A stretch of DNA of 64,000 nt from Francisella sp. LA112445 (GTDB lineage Bacteria > Pseudomonadota > Gammaproteobacteria > Francisellales > Francisellaceae): contig NZ_CP041030.1 of NCBI RefSeq assembly GCF_012224145.1, positions 2,057,501 to 2,121,500 of the forward strand, given 5' to 3'. A model generated the notes under the pieces. The model made no database searches, was not told the DNA's origin, and saw only the letters and a list, made by a program, of their open reading frames with translations. Within the stretch, counting starts at the first letter, position 1. Each line of letters begins with the position of its first letter. The translations under genes and the position numbers were made by a program. This document shows, piece after piece, positions 1-10,087 of this stretch.

Positions 1-1061
<1,061 letters not shown>

Positions 1062-1194
1062 AATTCTCAAATTCTGACTCTAACTACTGATACTCAAATT
1101 CTTTAACAAAGTGTTTGTATATAATATATCTATTAAATATCTCAAAAGCCTTAGCTTCCTACCGTTGACATCACTCGTCAGCCGGTGAAGACAT

Positions 1195-1223
1195 ATAATA
1201 CGCATCCTCTAACAAAAACGCAA
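1195..1223 (-). promoter_or_regulatory. rRNA operon promoter
   Basis: On the minus strand a -35 box TTGCGT (1218-1223) and a -10 box TATTAT (1195-1200) are separated by exactly 17 bp and followed by a GC-rich start region. Upstream lies a long A/T tract (about 1226-1275) that looks like an UP element. The spacing to the mature 16S end leaves a leader of about 125 nt, with an imperfect hairpin near 1152-1190. Confidence 0.85.
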
Positions 1224-1481
1224 GTACTTTTTTGAAAAAAATTAAACTTTTTAAACTTTTTATTTATTACACTCAAAATACTCAAAAAAAACACCCTAAA
1301 AACACCCCTATCAAGTACTTAATCACCAAAAATACCCCCTTTTTGCAGCAAATATGCAAAATAATAATAAATACAAAAAAACTATTAAATGAAATTATTT
1401 ATAAACTATATAAAGCTATTTAATAAAAAGTATTAAATATAAAAGTGAAAAATAGAATGATCTACTATAAAAGATGAAATA
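1224..1481. other. AT-rich intergenic region upstream of the rRNA promoter
   Basis: This stretch is almost entirely A/T. The part next to the rRNA promoter is a plausible UP element. An open frame at 1232-1423 would encode a lysine- and isoleucine-rich peptide with no recognisable signal or domain, and I treat it as chance. No RNA gene or clear terminator was seen here. Confidence 0.6.
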
Positions 1482-2426
1482 TTAAATATTATTTGCAAAA
1501 TTATCTGTTGCTCTTACTAAAGCATCAATAATCCCAGGTTCAGTTGCAGAGTGTCCAGCATCACGAATGATTTCTAATTCCGCTTCTGGCCAAACCTTAT
1601 GTAAATCCCAAGCACTAGCTGTAGGACAAACCATATCGTAACGACCTTGTACAATAACACCTGGAATATTTCTTATCTTATGAGCATTTTTAAGCAGCTG
1701 TGCTTCCTCTAAAAACAACTGGTTTATAAAGAAATGATTTTCTATTCGTGCAAATGCTAAACTAAAATCTTCTCCTGCAAATCTCTCAATTGATTCATCA
1801 TCAATATAAAGCTTACTTGTTGAACCCTCCCAAATACTCCAAGCTTTAGCTGCTTTTTTCTTAAGCTCTTCATTATCGCCAGTTAGTAATTTATGGTATG
1901 CAGCCAAAAAGTCACCTCTTAACTCCTGAGGTATTGGAGCTATATAATGCTCCCACATATCTGGAAATACTTCACTTGCTCCATGCTGGTATAACCATGC
2001 AATTTCTTTACGTCTACCTAAGAATATTCCTCTAAGCACTAATTCTGTAACAACTTCTGGATAAGCTTGTGCATATGCTAGACCTAGTGTACTACCCCAA
2101 GAGCCTCCAAAAATCATCCATTTGTCTATTTTTATTTTTTTTCGGATAGTCTCAAAATCATTAATTAAGTCTGAGGTAGTATTTTCTCTAAGCTCTGCAA
2201 ATGGTGTACTTTTACCACACCCTCTTTGATCAACTAATATAATGCGATATTTCTCTGGGTTAAAATATTGTCTAGCACCAGGACTAATACCTCCTCCAGG
2301 ACCTCCATGTATAAATACAACAGGCTTACCTGTAGGGTTACCACATTCTTCAAAATATATAGTATGAATTTCTGAAACTTTTAAGAACTCTTCATTGTAC
2401 GGTTCAATATCTGGGTATAAAGGCAT
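1482..2426 (-). CDS. pip: Proline iminopeptidase
   Basis: Predicted cytoplasmic serine peptidase that removes N-terminal proline from peptides. The 314-residue length matches the bacterial Pip family (alpha/beta hydrolase, peptidase S33). Visible motifs are the oxyanion segment HGGPGGG (residues 40-46), the nucleophile elbow GGSWGS with Ser109, the acid in GRYDMVCP (Asp264) and the catalytic His292 in AGHSATEPG. The start is supported by a GAGGG ribosome binding site 8-9 nt before the ATG. It stands alone, reading away from the lipoprotein genes. Confidence 0.93.
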   Translation of the reverse strand: MPLYPDIEPYNEEFLKVSEIHTIYFEECGNPTGKPVVFIHGGPGGGISPGARQYFNPEKYRIILVDQRGCGKSTPFAELRENTTSDLINDFETIRKKIKIDKWMIFGGSWGSTLGLAYAQAYPEVVTELVLRGIFLGRRKEIAWLYQHGASEVFPDMWEHYIAPIPQELRGDFLAAYHKLLTGDNEELKKKAAKAWSIWEGSTSKLYIDDESIERFAGEDFSLAFARIENHFFINQLFLEEAQLLKNAHKIRNIPGVIVQGRYDMVCPTASAWDLHKVWPEAELEIIRDAGHSATEPGIIDALVRATDNFANNI

Positions 2427-2569
2427 AACAAACCCTCGTTTGACTATCTGTTAGCTAAATTATTGAACAAAAGAAATAACTACTCAACTTAATTTATAGT
2501 ACTTATTGAAATATTTGTTTGGTTTTCCTGCAGTTGTATTAAAAACTCATCGGTTATAATACTTGTTTA

Positions 2570-2602
2570 ATGGAAGTTTTTACTATTTATTTAAACTTCC
2601 AT
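2570..2602. repeat. 10-bp inverted repeat between pip and the lipoprotein genes
   Basis: ATGGAAGTTT (2570-2579) and AAACTTCCAT (2593-2602) form perfect arms around a 13-nt AT loop. There is no T-tract, so a classic terminator is unlikely. It sits about 60 bp upstream of the lipoprotein promoter and could be a protein binding site. Function is not known. Confidence 0.45.
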
Positions 2603-2665
2603 ACTGAAATATTATATATTAGTAATCCGATGCATATATATGCTTATAGAGATACCACTAAGTAA

Positions 2666-2694
2666 TTGACTAATTTTTAAACCCTGTATATTAT
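2666..2694 (+). promoter_or_regulatory. Promoter of the tandem lipoprotein genes
   Basis: TTGACT (2666-2671) and TATTAT (2689-2694) are spaced by 17 bp and lie about 40 bp upstream of the first lipoprotein ATG, which has an AGAGG ribosome binding site. This is close to the sigma-70 consensus and would drive all three downstream genes. Confidence 0.75.
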
Positions 2695-2734
2695 GATTTA
2701 TGAAATTATTAAAAACTTATAAGAGGTTTAAACC

Positions 2735-3130
2735 ATGAAAATGAAAAAAACATTAACAGCTGCATTATTAGCAGTATCAGCACTTTCACTAAATAGTTGT
2801 TGGCTTATTGTCGGGGCTGCAGCTGGTGCTGGAACTATTGCTTATGTTCAAGGTAAATACTCAATGAACATGGATGGTAATATAAAAGATATCTATAATG
2901 CCGCACTAGAGGCTGTGCAAAACAATAACGACTATGTTATTACTAAGAAGGATATAACGCCTACACAAGCAACAATAGAGGGTAACACAAAAGTTGATTC
3001 TACAGACTTCTCTATAGAAATTGAGAAACTTACTAGCAATGCATCAAAAGTTAGCATTAAGTTTGGTACTTTTGGAGATAAGACAGCATCAGCAACATTA
3101 ATGGATCAAATCCAAAAGAATGCAAAATAA
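2735..3130 (+). CDS. Small lipoprotein, DUF3568-like, copy 1
   Basis: A 131-residue predicted lipoprotein. It has a short basic N-terminus, a hydrophobic segment and a lipobox LNSC with the lipidated cysteine at residue 22. After it comes a glycine/alanine-rich hydrophobic patch, then a soluble domain with a KYSMNMDGN-like strand and a conserved KVSIKFGTFGD segment. Its pattern matches the DUF3568 lipoproteins common in Francisella; I recall that family but could not search. It is the first of three tandem paralogues that probably form one transcript. Molecular function is unknown. Confidence 0.85.
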   Translation: MKMKKTLTAALLAVSALSLNSCWLIVGAAAGAGTIAYVQGKYSMNMDGNIKDIYNAALEAVQNNNDYVITKKDITPTQATIEGNTKVDSTDFSIEIEKLTSNASKVSIKFGTFGDKTASATLMDQIQKNAK

Positions 3131-3145
3131 GATAGAGGATAAAAA

Positions 3146-3556
3146 ATGAATTTCCTAAAAAAACTTTTTTTTGTATCATTAATTTCTTGCTCTCTAATAG
3201 CTTTGAATAGCTGTATCCTTGCTGCTGTAGCTGTTGGTGGTGGAACAGTTGCATATATTGATGGGAACTACTCTATGAACATCCAAGGAAACTATAAGGA
3301 TGTTTATACAGCGGCTCTTAAAGCAGTCAATGAAAATAATGATTTTGTTTTAGTTTCTAAAACTATAGATAATGTAAATAATAATGCCGATATTGAAGGT
3401 GCTACAAAGATAGATAGTACAAGCTTCTCTATAGAAATAGAGAAACTCACAAATAATGCGTCAAAAGTTACTATAAAATTTGGTACTTTTGGTGATCAAC
3501 AAATGTCATCTAGTTTAATGGATCAAATCCAAGCCAACGTACATCAAAAATCTTAA
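3146..3556 (+). CDS. Small lipoprotein, DUF3568-like, copy 2
   Basis: 136 residues, lipobox LNSC with Cys23, and the same domain plan as the preceding gene. Shared segments include NYSMNIQGNYKDVY, FSIEIEKLTNNASKV and IKFGTFGD, so it is clearly a paralogue of copy 1 from local duplication. Only 15 nt separate the two genes, with a GAGGA-type ribosome binding site between, which supports co-transcription. Probably anchored in the inner leaflet of the outer membrane, since residue +2 is Ile rather than Asp (inference). Function is unknown. Confidence 0.85.
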   Translation: MNFLKKLFFVSLISCSLIALNSCILAAVAVGGGTVAYIDGNYSMNIQGNYKDVYTAALKAVNENNDFVLVSKTIDNVNNNADIEGATKIDSTSFSIEIEKLTNNASKVTIKFGTFGDQQMSSSLMDQIQANVHQKS

Positions 3557-3564
3557 ACTAGCTT

Positions 3565-3969
3565 ATGTATAAAAAGCTTCGCTTACTAATATTATCTATT
3601 TTTGTTATTCTTTGTCTTAACAGCTGTGTTCTTACAGCTATACTAATTGGTACCGCAGTTGTTGCTGGTGGAACAGTCTACTATATGAATGGAAACTATA
3701 TAGTTGAGATACCTAGAGACCTAAGGACAGTATATAATGCGACAATTAAAGCAATACAAAGCAATAGTAAGTATTCTCTTAAGAAAAACTCATATGCAGA
3801 CAAATCTGCCAAGGTTGAAGCTTTCGACTTTAAAACAGGTAGCAATATCTCTATAGATTTAACGAGTATCAAAAATCGCACAACTGAAATAAAAATTAGA
3901 TACGGTGCGTTGGGGGATGAAAAAAAGTCTGCAAATCTAGTAAATGAAATAACTAAAAATCTGAACTAA
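3565..3969 (+). CDS. Small lipoprotein, DUF3568-like, copy 3 (divergent)
   Basis: 134 residues, lipobox LNSC with Cys21, starting 8 nt after copy 2. It keeps the overall plan (a hydrophobic stretch after the cysteine, a GNYIVEIPRDLRTVYNATIKA segment, and an IKIRYGALGD segment matching IKFGTFGD of the others). It is much more diverged than copies 1 and 2 are from each other. It is therefore the oldest or fastest-changing member of the tandem set. Function is unknown. Confidence 0.82.
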   Translation: MYKKLRLLILSIFVILCLNSCVLTAILIGTAVVAGGTVYYMNGNYIVEIPRDLRTVYNATIKAIQSNSKYSLKKNSYADKSAKVEAFDFKTGSNISIDLTSIKNRTTEIKIRYGALGDEKKSANLVNEITKNLN

Positions 3970-4065
3970 TATGCATTAGTTTTACTTTTTACTAAAGATC
4001 CTCTTTCTAATTAGTTTTAAAGATGTATAATTTGTCGCAATAGTCAAGCCAAATTTAATATCCCA

Positions 4066-5463
4066 ATGAGTAACAAAGTATTAGATAGATATTATACCAA
4101 CAACAGGCATATCTGGGTACTAGTATTATGCGGTGCTCTTATTGGAATCTTTATTGGGCTAATAGCAACTTCTTTCCAACTACTACTAGATCTTATATTT
4201 AAATATAAGAAAATACTCTTTTCTCTTTGTGGTAGTCACAATATCGTATTACAAATATTAATATCTATAGCTATTACAATTGTTATGACAATAATATCTA
4301 TCCTTATTGTCAAAAAGTTTGCTAAAGAAGCTGGCGGAAGTGGTATACAAGAGGTTGAAGGAACTCTCAAGGGCTGTAGAAAACTACGAAAGCGTGTTGT
4401 CCCTGTGAAATTTGTTAGTGGTCTTTTCTCTTTAGGCTCAGGTCTAAGTTTAGGAAAAGAAGGTCCTTCAATTCATATGGCTGCTGCAATTGCTCAGATT
4501 TTTGTTGATAAGTTTAAACTAACTAAAAAATATGCAAATGCTGTAATATCTGCTGGTGCTGGTGCTGGTCTAGCTGCAGCATTTAACACCCCTCTTTCAG
4601 GAATAGTTTTTGTGATAGAAGAAATGAATAGAAAGTTTAGATTTAGTGTCTCTGCTATTAAGTGTGTTATCGTAGCATGTATTATGAGTACAGTTATCTC
4701 AAGAGCTATAATGGGTAACCCACCTGCTATCCGAGTTGAAACTTTTAGCTCTGTACCACAAAACACTCTTTGGCTTTTTGTTGTTTTAGGTATCGTATTT
4801 GGATACTTTGGATTATTCTTTAATAAGTCTCTAATCAAAGTGGCAAACTTTTTTTCCAATGGATCAAAAAGAAGATACTGGTGTCTAGTTATAGCTGTTT
4901 GTATAATCTTTGGTACTGGTGTTGTTCTTGCCCCTAATGCAGTTGGTGGTGGATATGTTGTTATTGCAAACGCCCTTGATTATAACCTTTCCATAAAAAT
5001 GCTACTTGTTATGTTTGCTCTACGTTTTGCAGGTGTGATTTTCTCTTATGGAACAGGTGTAACTGGTGGTATATTTGCTCCGATGATTGCTTTAGGTACT
5101 ATTTTTGGTCTTGCATACGGCCTTGCAGTTAACCAACTCTTCCCATACTATAATGTTGAAGCAGGTGTTTTCGCTGTTGCAGGTATGAGTGCACTATTTA
5201 CAGCTACTGTTGGAGCACCTTTGACTGGAATCACTTTGGTGATTGAGATGACTTGGAACTACCAACTACTATTACCTCTTATGATAACTTGCCTTAGTGC
5301 TTCTATGCTGACATATATCCACCATCAAAAACCAATATATGATACGCTATTAAGACGAACTATTTCAAATGAAAGAAAGCAGCAGGAAAAGTTAAAGAAT
5401 GAGCGAAATCAAAAAACAACTTCAGATACTTCAGAACAAACTATCACAAAAGAAGAAATATAA
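4066..5463 (+). CDS. ClC-family chloride/proton antiporter
   Basis: A 465-residue multi-pass inner-membrane protein with the ClC signature segments: GSGIQE (residues 91-96), GKEGPS (130-135), which carries the gating glutamate Glu132, and GGIFAPM in the second half. The FVIEEM segment (about 182-187) keeps the internal glutamate that marks H+/Cl- exchangers in the E. coli protein, so exchange rather than channel activity is inferred. The last 65 bases overlap the following carboxypeptidase gene in another frame, suggesting translational coupling. The hydrophilic C-terminal tail is short and has no CBS domains. Confidence 0.92.
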   Translation: MSNKVLDRYYTNNRHIWVLVLCGALIGIFIGLIATSFQLLLDLIFKYKKILFSLCGSHNIVLQILISIAITIVMTIISILIVKKFAKEAGGSGIQEVEGTLKGCRKLRKRVVPVKFVSGLFSLGSGLSLGKEGPSIHMAAAIAQIFVDKFKLTKKYANAVISAGAGAGLAAAFNTPLSGIVFVIEEMNRKFRFSVSAIKCVIVACIMSTVISRAIMGNPPAIRVETFSSVPQNTLWLFVVLGIVFGYFGLFFNKSLIKVANFFSNGSKRRYWCLVIAVCIIFGTGVVLAPNAVGGGYVVIANALDYNLSIKMLLVMFALRFAGVIFSYGTGVTGGIFAPMIALGTIFGLAYGLAVNQLFPYYNVEAGVFAVAGMSALFTATVGAPLTGITLVIEMTWNYQLLLPLMITCLSASMLTYIHHQKPIYDTLLRRTISNERKQQEKLKNERNQKTTSDTSEQTITKEEI

Positions 5464-6904
5464 TCACGCGATATCTCTAATGCATTGGGACTTAGAAACA
5501 GAAGCCCCAAAAAACTCAGTAAAAACAACCTCAGAAGTTCTTGGTTTTTTCAGTGAAAAAGTCTATGAAACCATCAATAATGATGAAATAAATAATTGCT
5601 TAGATTTTCTAAATAAAAACTACTCGGAACTTAATGAAACTAGTAAAAGAATAGTATATCTAACAACTAAAGAAAAAGATAAACTTAGTAAAATACCTAA
5701 AGATGAATACGTTGAATATAACAAGATCTTATCACAAGCACAAAATATTTGGGTAGAAGCCCGTGCAACTAACAACTTCGAAATCTTTGCTCCATTTCTA
5801 GAAAAAATAGTAAACTATCAGAAAAAATATATTCAACGCATAGGATATTCAGAACATCCTTACGATGTACTATTAGATGAGTATGAAGAAGGAATGACAG
5901 TTGCTAAATTAGAGCCATTTTTTAATAGCCTTAAAGAGAAGATAGTTCCTTTATTAGAGAGGATCAAATCTGCTAAACAAGTAGATACAATATGTATTGA
6001 TCAAAATTATGATATTGATAAACAGAAAAAATATTCTCATAAAATTGCAAAACAACTAGGTTTTAACTTTGAGAGTGGTATTTTAAAAGAAAGTGCTCAT
6101 CCATTTACACTAAATTTCAACAAGCATGACGTTAGAATGACAACCCGCTATATAGAAGATCTTTTCACATCATCTTTATTTAGTACGATCCATGAAACAG
6201 GTCATGCAATGTATGAGCAAAATATTGGTGATGACATTTATGATAGTATCCTTGGCACAGGAGTAAGCCTTGGTGTGCATGAGTCACAATCACGCTTCTA
6301 TGAAAATCTAGTTGGTAAGAACAAATCATTTTGGAAAGCCAATTATCAAGATCTTCAACAAACATTCCCTGAAAACCTCAGTAAAGTCGATATCGATAGT
6401 TTTTACAAAGCAATAAACAAGGTCTGCCCAAGTCTAATTCGTGTAGAAGCAGATGAGCTAACTTACTCCTTACATATACTTGTACGCTTTGAGATAGAGA
6501 AAGAAATATTTGGGAAGAATATTCAGATTAAAGATCTACCAAAGCTCTGGAATGATAAATATCAAAAATACCTAGGTATTCACTCAGATGATTATACTAA
6601 TGGTATTTTACAAGATGTTCATTGGGCAGCTGGATTATTTGGTTACTTCCCTACTTATGCATTAGGTAGTGCCTATGCTTCTCAAATATTCCATTATATG
6701 AATAAAGAGTTTGATGTTAACCAAGCAATACAGCAAAATAAATTAGATATTATTCTTAGATTCCTCAATGAAAACATTCATAAATTTGGTAGCCTAAAAC
6801 CAGCAAATAGTGTCATACATAATATGTGTGGAGAATACCTAAATGCAAAATACTATATTGACTATCTTGAGAATAAATTCTCTGATATCTACAAACTTAA
6901 ATAA
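5399..6904 (+). CDS. Metallocarboxypeptidase, M32 (Taq) family
   Basis: A 501-residue cytoplasmic zinc carboxypeptidase, the normal size for peptidase family M32. The zinc motif HETGH is at residues 265-269 and the third ligand Glu295 lies in HESQSR, as expected for M32. The N-terminal helix with HWDLETEAP also matches the family. The ATG at 5399 lies inside the end of the ClC gene; starting there gives the family's usual N-terminus, so the overlap is probably real. The likely role is trimming peptides from the C-terminus. Confidence 0.92.
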   Translation: MSEIKKQLQILQNKLSQKKKYNHAISLMHWDLETEAPKNSVKTTSEVLGFFSEKVYETINNDEINNCLDFLNKNYSELNETSKRIVYLTTKEKDKLSKIPKDEYVEYNKILSQAQNIWVEARATNNFEIFAPFLEKIVNYQKKYIQRIGYSEHPYDVLLDEYEEGMTVAKLEPFFNSLKEKIVPLLERIKSAKQVDTICIDQNYDIDKQKKYSHKIAKQLGFNFESGILKESAHPFTLNFNKHDVRMTTRYIEDLFTSSLFSTIHETGHAMYEQNIGDDIYDSILGTGVSLGVHESQSRFYENLVGKNKSFWKANYQDLQQTFPENLSKVDIDSFYKAINKVCPSLIRVEADELTYSLHILVRFEIEKEIFGKNIQIKDLPKLWNDKYQKYLGIHSDDYTNGILQDVHWAAGLFGYFPTYALGSAYASQIFHYMNKEFDVNQAIQQNKLDIILRFLNENIHKFGSLKPANSVIHNMCGEYLNAKYYIDYLENKFSDIYKLK

Positions 6905-6961
6905 TATTTAATCTTACCCCACTATCTACTATAGCCTTTGAGCAAAATATTAGAGATAATA

Positions 6962-6980
6962 TAACTAATGAAATTAGTTA
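6962..6980. promoter_or_regulatory. Palindromic candidate operator upstream of trpBA
   Basis: A perfect inverted repeat, TAACTAAT-GAA-ATTAGTTA, ends 13 bp before the trpB ATG. Its position suits a repressor site for the trpBA promoter. It loosely resembles the CTAG-containing TrpR operator of enteric bacteria but is not that sequence, so the identity of the regulator is inference. Confidence 0.5.
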
Positions 6981-6993
6981 GTTATATTTGATA

Positions 6994-8187
6994 ATGTCAA
7001 AATTAAATGCTTATTTTGGTGAGTTTGGTGGTCAATTTGTACCTCAATTACTCGTGCCAGCTCTTGAACAGCTTGAACAAGAATTTATAAAAGCACAAAA
7101 TGATGAGAGCTTTAAAAAAGAATTTAAAGAGCTTTTACAGGAGTACGCAGGCCGTCCAACAGCCCTAACTCTTACAAAAAACTTAGTTAAAGGCACTAAA
7201 ACTAAATTATACCTTAAAAGAGAAGACTTACTTCATGGTGGAGCACATAAAACCAATCAGGTTCTAGGTCAGGCTCTCCTTGCAAAGAGAATGGGCAAGA
7301 AAGAGATTATTGCTGAGACTGGTGCTGGTCAACATGGAGTAGCTACTGCATTAGCATGCGCTCTACTAGATCTAAAATGCAAAGTTTACATGGGTGCAAA
7401 AGATGTTGAACGCCAAAGCCCAAATGTCTTCAGAATGAGGCTAATGGGCGCTGAAGTAATACCTGTTCACAGTGGCTCTGCAACACTTAAAGATGCTTGT
7501 AATGAAGCTCTAAGAGACTGGTCAGAAAGCTATAGTCGTGCACACTATTTACTTGGTACTGCTGCAGGACCTCACCCTTTTCCTACGATCGTTAGAGAAT
7601 TCCAAAGAGTAATTGGTGAAGAAACTAAACAGCAAATATTAGCTAAAGAAGGTAAGCTTCCTGATGCAGTAATAGCCTGTGTAGGTGGTGGCTCAAATGC
7701 TATTGGCATGTTTGCTGATTTTATTGACGAAAGTAATGTACAACTAATTGGTGTAGAGCCAGCTGGTAAGGGTATAGACTCTGGACAACATGGAGCCCCA
7801 TTAAAGCATGGTAAAACAGGTATCTTCTTTGGCATGAAAGCTCCGTTAATGCAGGATAGTAATGGTCAAATAGAAGAGTCTTATTCAATATCTGCAGGAC
7901 TAGATTTTCCCTCTGTTGGACCTCAGCACGCATATTTACAATCAATCGGACGAGCAGAATATGTCTCAGCTACAGATGATGAGGCTTTAGATGCATTTAA
8001 ACTTCTATGTCGCAAAGAGGGAATTATCCCAGCATTAGAGTCCTCTCATGCTCTTGCATATGCACTAAAACTTGCTTTTGAGAATTCTGATAAAGAACAA
8101 ATACTCGTTGTAAATCTCTCTGGACGTGGAGATAAAGATATCTTTACTGTTCATGATATTTTAAAACAAAAGGGAGAGGTGCAATAA
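6994..8187 (+). CDS. trpB: Tryptophan synthase beta chain
   Basis: Makes L-tryptophan from indole and serine with pyridoxal phosphate, in an alpha2-beta2 complex with TrpA. 397 residues, the family norm. The PLP lysine is Lys86 in [10 protein letters not shown], and the phosphate-binding GGGSNAIG is present. A longer frame begins at a TTG at 6988, but the ATG at 6994 gives the expected [14 protein letters not shown] start. It overlaps trpA by one base (TAATG). No trpEDCGF genes are nearby in this window. Confidence 0.97.
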   Translation: MSKLNAYFGEFGGQFVPQLLVPALEQLEQEFIKAQNDESFKKEFKELLQEYAGRPTALTLTKNLVKGTKTKLYLKREDLLHGGAHKTNQVLGQALLAKRMGKKEIIAETGAGQHGVATALACALLDLKCKVYMGAKDVERQSPNVFRMRLMGAEVIPVHSGSATLKDACNEALRDWSESYSRAHYLLGTAAGPHPFPTIVREFQRVIGEETKQQILAKEGKLPDAVIACVGGGSNAIGMFADFIDESNVQLIGVEPAGKGIDSGQHGAPLKHGKTGIFFGMKAPLMQDSNGQIEESYSISAGLDFPSVGPQHAYLQSIGRAEYVSATDDEALDAFKLLCRKEGIIPALESSHALAYALKLAFENSDKEQILVVNLSGRGDKDIFTVHDILKQKGEVQ

Positions 8188-8993
8188 TGAGTAGATATTC
8201 GAATTTATTTGAAAAATTAAAATCAAAAAACGAAGGGGCTTTTATTCCATTTGTAACTGTTGGGGATCCAAATAAAGAGCTATCCTTTGAAATCATAGAT
8301 ACTTTAGTACAATCAGGTGCTGATGCTCTAGAGTTAGGAATACCATTTTCTGACCCTTTAGCAGATGGTCCAACAATACAAGAAGCAAATATTAGAGCAC
8401 TAAATAGTGGTATTACTCCTGATGATTGTTTTGAAATTTTAGCTAAGATTAGAAGTAAATATCCAGATATCCCAATAGGATTACTTTTATATGCAAATCT
8501 TGTTTATGCAAATGGTATAGAGAATTTCTATAAAAAATGTCTAAATGCTGGTGTCGACTCTATACTTATAGCTGATGTACCTGCTCATGAATCTAAAGAG
8601 TTTCGTGATATCGCTGAGAAGGTTGGTATATCACAAATATTTATTGCTCCTCCAGATGCTGATGAAAACCTATTAAGACAAATATCTAAACTTGGCAGTG
8701 GCTATACTTACCTGCTTTCAAGAGTTGGTGTTACTGGAGCTGAAACTGCAGCAAATATGCCTGTTGAAAAAGTACTAGAAAAACTCAGAGAATTCAATGC
8801 TCCCGAACCAATACTCGGTTTTGGAATCTCGACTCCTGAGCAAGTAGCAAAAGCAATCAAAGCTGGTGCTTCTGGAGCAATCTCAGGCTCAGCAACAGTT
8901 AAAATAATTCAAAACAATCTATCAGATAAAAATGAAATGCTTAAAGAACTTAGCTTCTTTGTTAAGGGTATGAAAGCAAAAACTATAAAATAA
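8187..8993 (+). CDS. trpA: Tryptophan synthase alpha chain
   Basis: Cleaves indole-3-glycerol phosphate and passes indole to TrpB. The 268 residues form a TIM barrel with the two catalytic acids in place: Glu49 in [10 protein letters not shown] and Asp60 in PLADGPTIQ. The start overlaps the trpB stop as TAATG and is preceded by a GGGAGAGG ribosome binding site, so the two are translationally coupled. The next gene starts only 2 nt after the trpA stop. Confidence 0.97.
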   Translation: MSRYSNLFEKLKSKNEGAFIPFVTVGDPNKELSFEIIDTLVQSGADALELGIPFSDPLADGPTIQEANIRALNSGITPDDCFEILAKIRSKYPDIPIGLLLYANLVYANGIENFYKKCLNAGVDSILIADVPAHESKEFRDIAEKVGISQIFIAPPDADENLLRQISKLGSGYTYLLSRVGVTGAETAANMPVEKVLEKLREFNAPEPILGFGISTPEQVAKAIKAGASGAISGSATVKIIQNNLSDKNEMLKELSFFVKGMKAKTIK

Positions 8994-8995
8994 AC

Positions 8996-10072
8996 ATGAG
9001 AAAATTTACACTTCTAACCTTCGCATTTTGTATATTTATATATAGTAATCTAAATGCTCAAAGCCTTCATAAAGTTAATTATAAAGTAATTAAAACTATC
9101 CATGATGACAAAAACTTTAATTATGTAGCTATCTCTAGAATATATAAAAAATACCCTAATACGATGTTCCTAACAATGCGTGGTGGTGGTGTTACATCAC
9201 TTGATATTAGCACGCCTTCTGAACCTAAGATTTTAGACCATTGGCAACCTAAACAAAAAGTAATAAGTGATGTTGAAGGTCAAGATCTCATCAACGATAC
9301 TCTAGTAGTTGCAGGTAGAAATGGTTTTTTATATTTATTAAATGTTTCAAATCCTAAAAATATTAAACTTATAAAAAGCTATAAAGTGCCTGGCTTTAAT
9401 GGGGAGTTTTCTTTACTCCATGATAAGATCTATGAGCAGAATAAAAAGATATATGTTGCTGCATCATCAGCGCTTACTAATAAGCTAGTAATAATAGAAA
9501 TAACAAACAATAATCCAAAATTAATAAACTCTATAAAAACTGTCAAAGGTATAGAAGGTATATATATTAAAAAATATAATGATCACGTATATGCTATAGT
9601 TGGTGGTTTTTTCAGTAACTCGGTTGAAGTTCTTGATATCACAAACCCTAAAGATATTAAACATACAAAAACCATTATAGAACCTTATTATTTACAAATG
9701 TGTCCTAGCACAGCTAAGAATTCTGATGTTTTATACATGGCTCTTTGGGGAGGTAAATGTGGTGGACTAGCAAGCTTTAATATAAAAGATCCTGCTAATA
9801 TTAAAGAGCTAAGTCATACATGCACTCAACAATCAGCGAAAGCTAATCGTGTTAGAATAGAAAACAATTATGCATTTCTTCCTCTAGAACAAGAAGACAC
9901 AGGAGCTTTTAGCATAGTCGACATATCTAACCCGCATAAGTTAAAACAAGTTGCTGTAATAAGAAATATCCCTAATATAAAGAAATCATACACTCTAAGT
10001 GTAAAAGATGATTATGTTTATATCTTTGGTTCTAAAGATAACAACCTAACTATCCTTAAGCTAAAAGATTAA
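8996..10072 (+). CDS. Secreted LVIVD-repeat protein
   Basis: A 358-residue protein with an N-terminal signal peptide (basic MRK, hydrophobic core, LNAQ near residues 19-22). It is followed by repeated strands of the type VxxLDI-NPxxI (for example VEVLDITNPKDI, FSIVDISNPHKL, LYLLNVSNPKNI), the signature of LVIVD beta-propeller-like repeats. It is probably periplasmic or outer-membrane associated. The ATG begins 2 nt after trpA, so it is likely in the same transcript, although no link to tryptophan synthesis is evident. Its stop codon shared bases with the original pnuC stop before the IS insertion. Confidence 0.8.
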   Translation: MRKFTLLTFAFCIFIYSNLNAQSLHKVNYKVIKTIHDDKNFNYVAISRIYKKYPNTMFLTMRGGGVTSLDISTPSEPKILDHWQPKQKVISDVEGQDLINDTLVVAGRNGFLYLLNVSNPKNIKLIKSYKVPGFNGEFSLLHDKIYEQNKKIYVAASSALTNKLVIIEITNNNPKLINSIKTVKGIEGIYIKKYNDHVYAIVGGFFSNSVEVLDITNPKDIKHTKTIIEPYYLQMCPSTAKNSDVLYMALWGGKCGGLASFNIKDPANIKELSHTCTQQSAKANRVRIENNYAFLPLEQEDTGAFSIVDISNPHKLKQVAVIRNIPNIKKSYTLSVKDDYVYIFGSKDNNLTILKLKD

Positions 10073-10087
10073 ATCTTGATTATCTTT

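Noticed and set aside
1232-1423. Open frame of 63 residues upstream of the 16S gene
   Set aside because: Lies in the A/T tract of the rRNA promoter, low complexity, no ribosome binding site.
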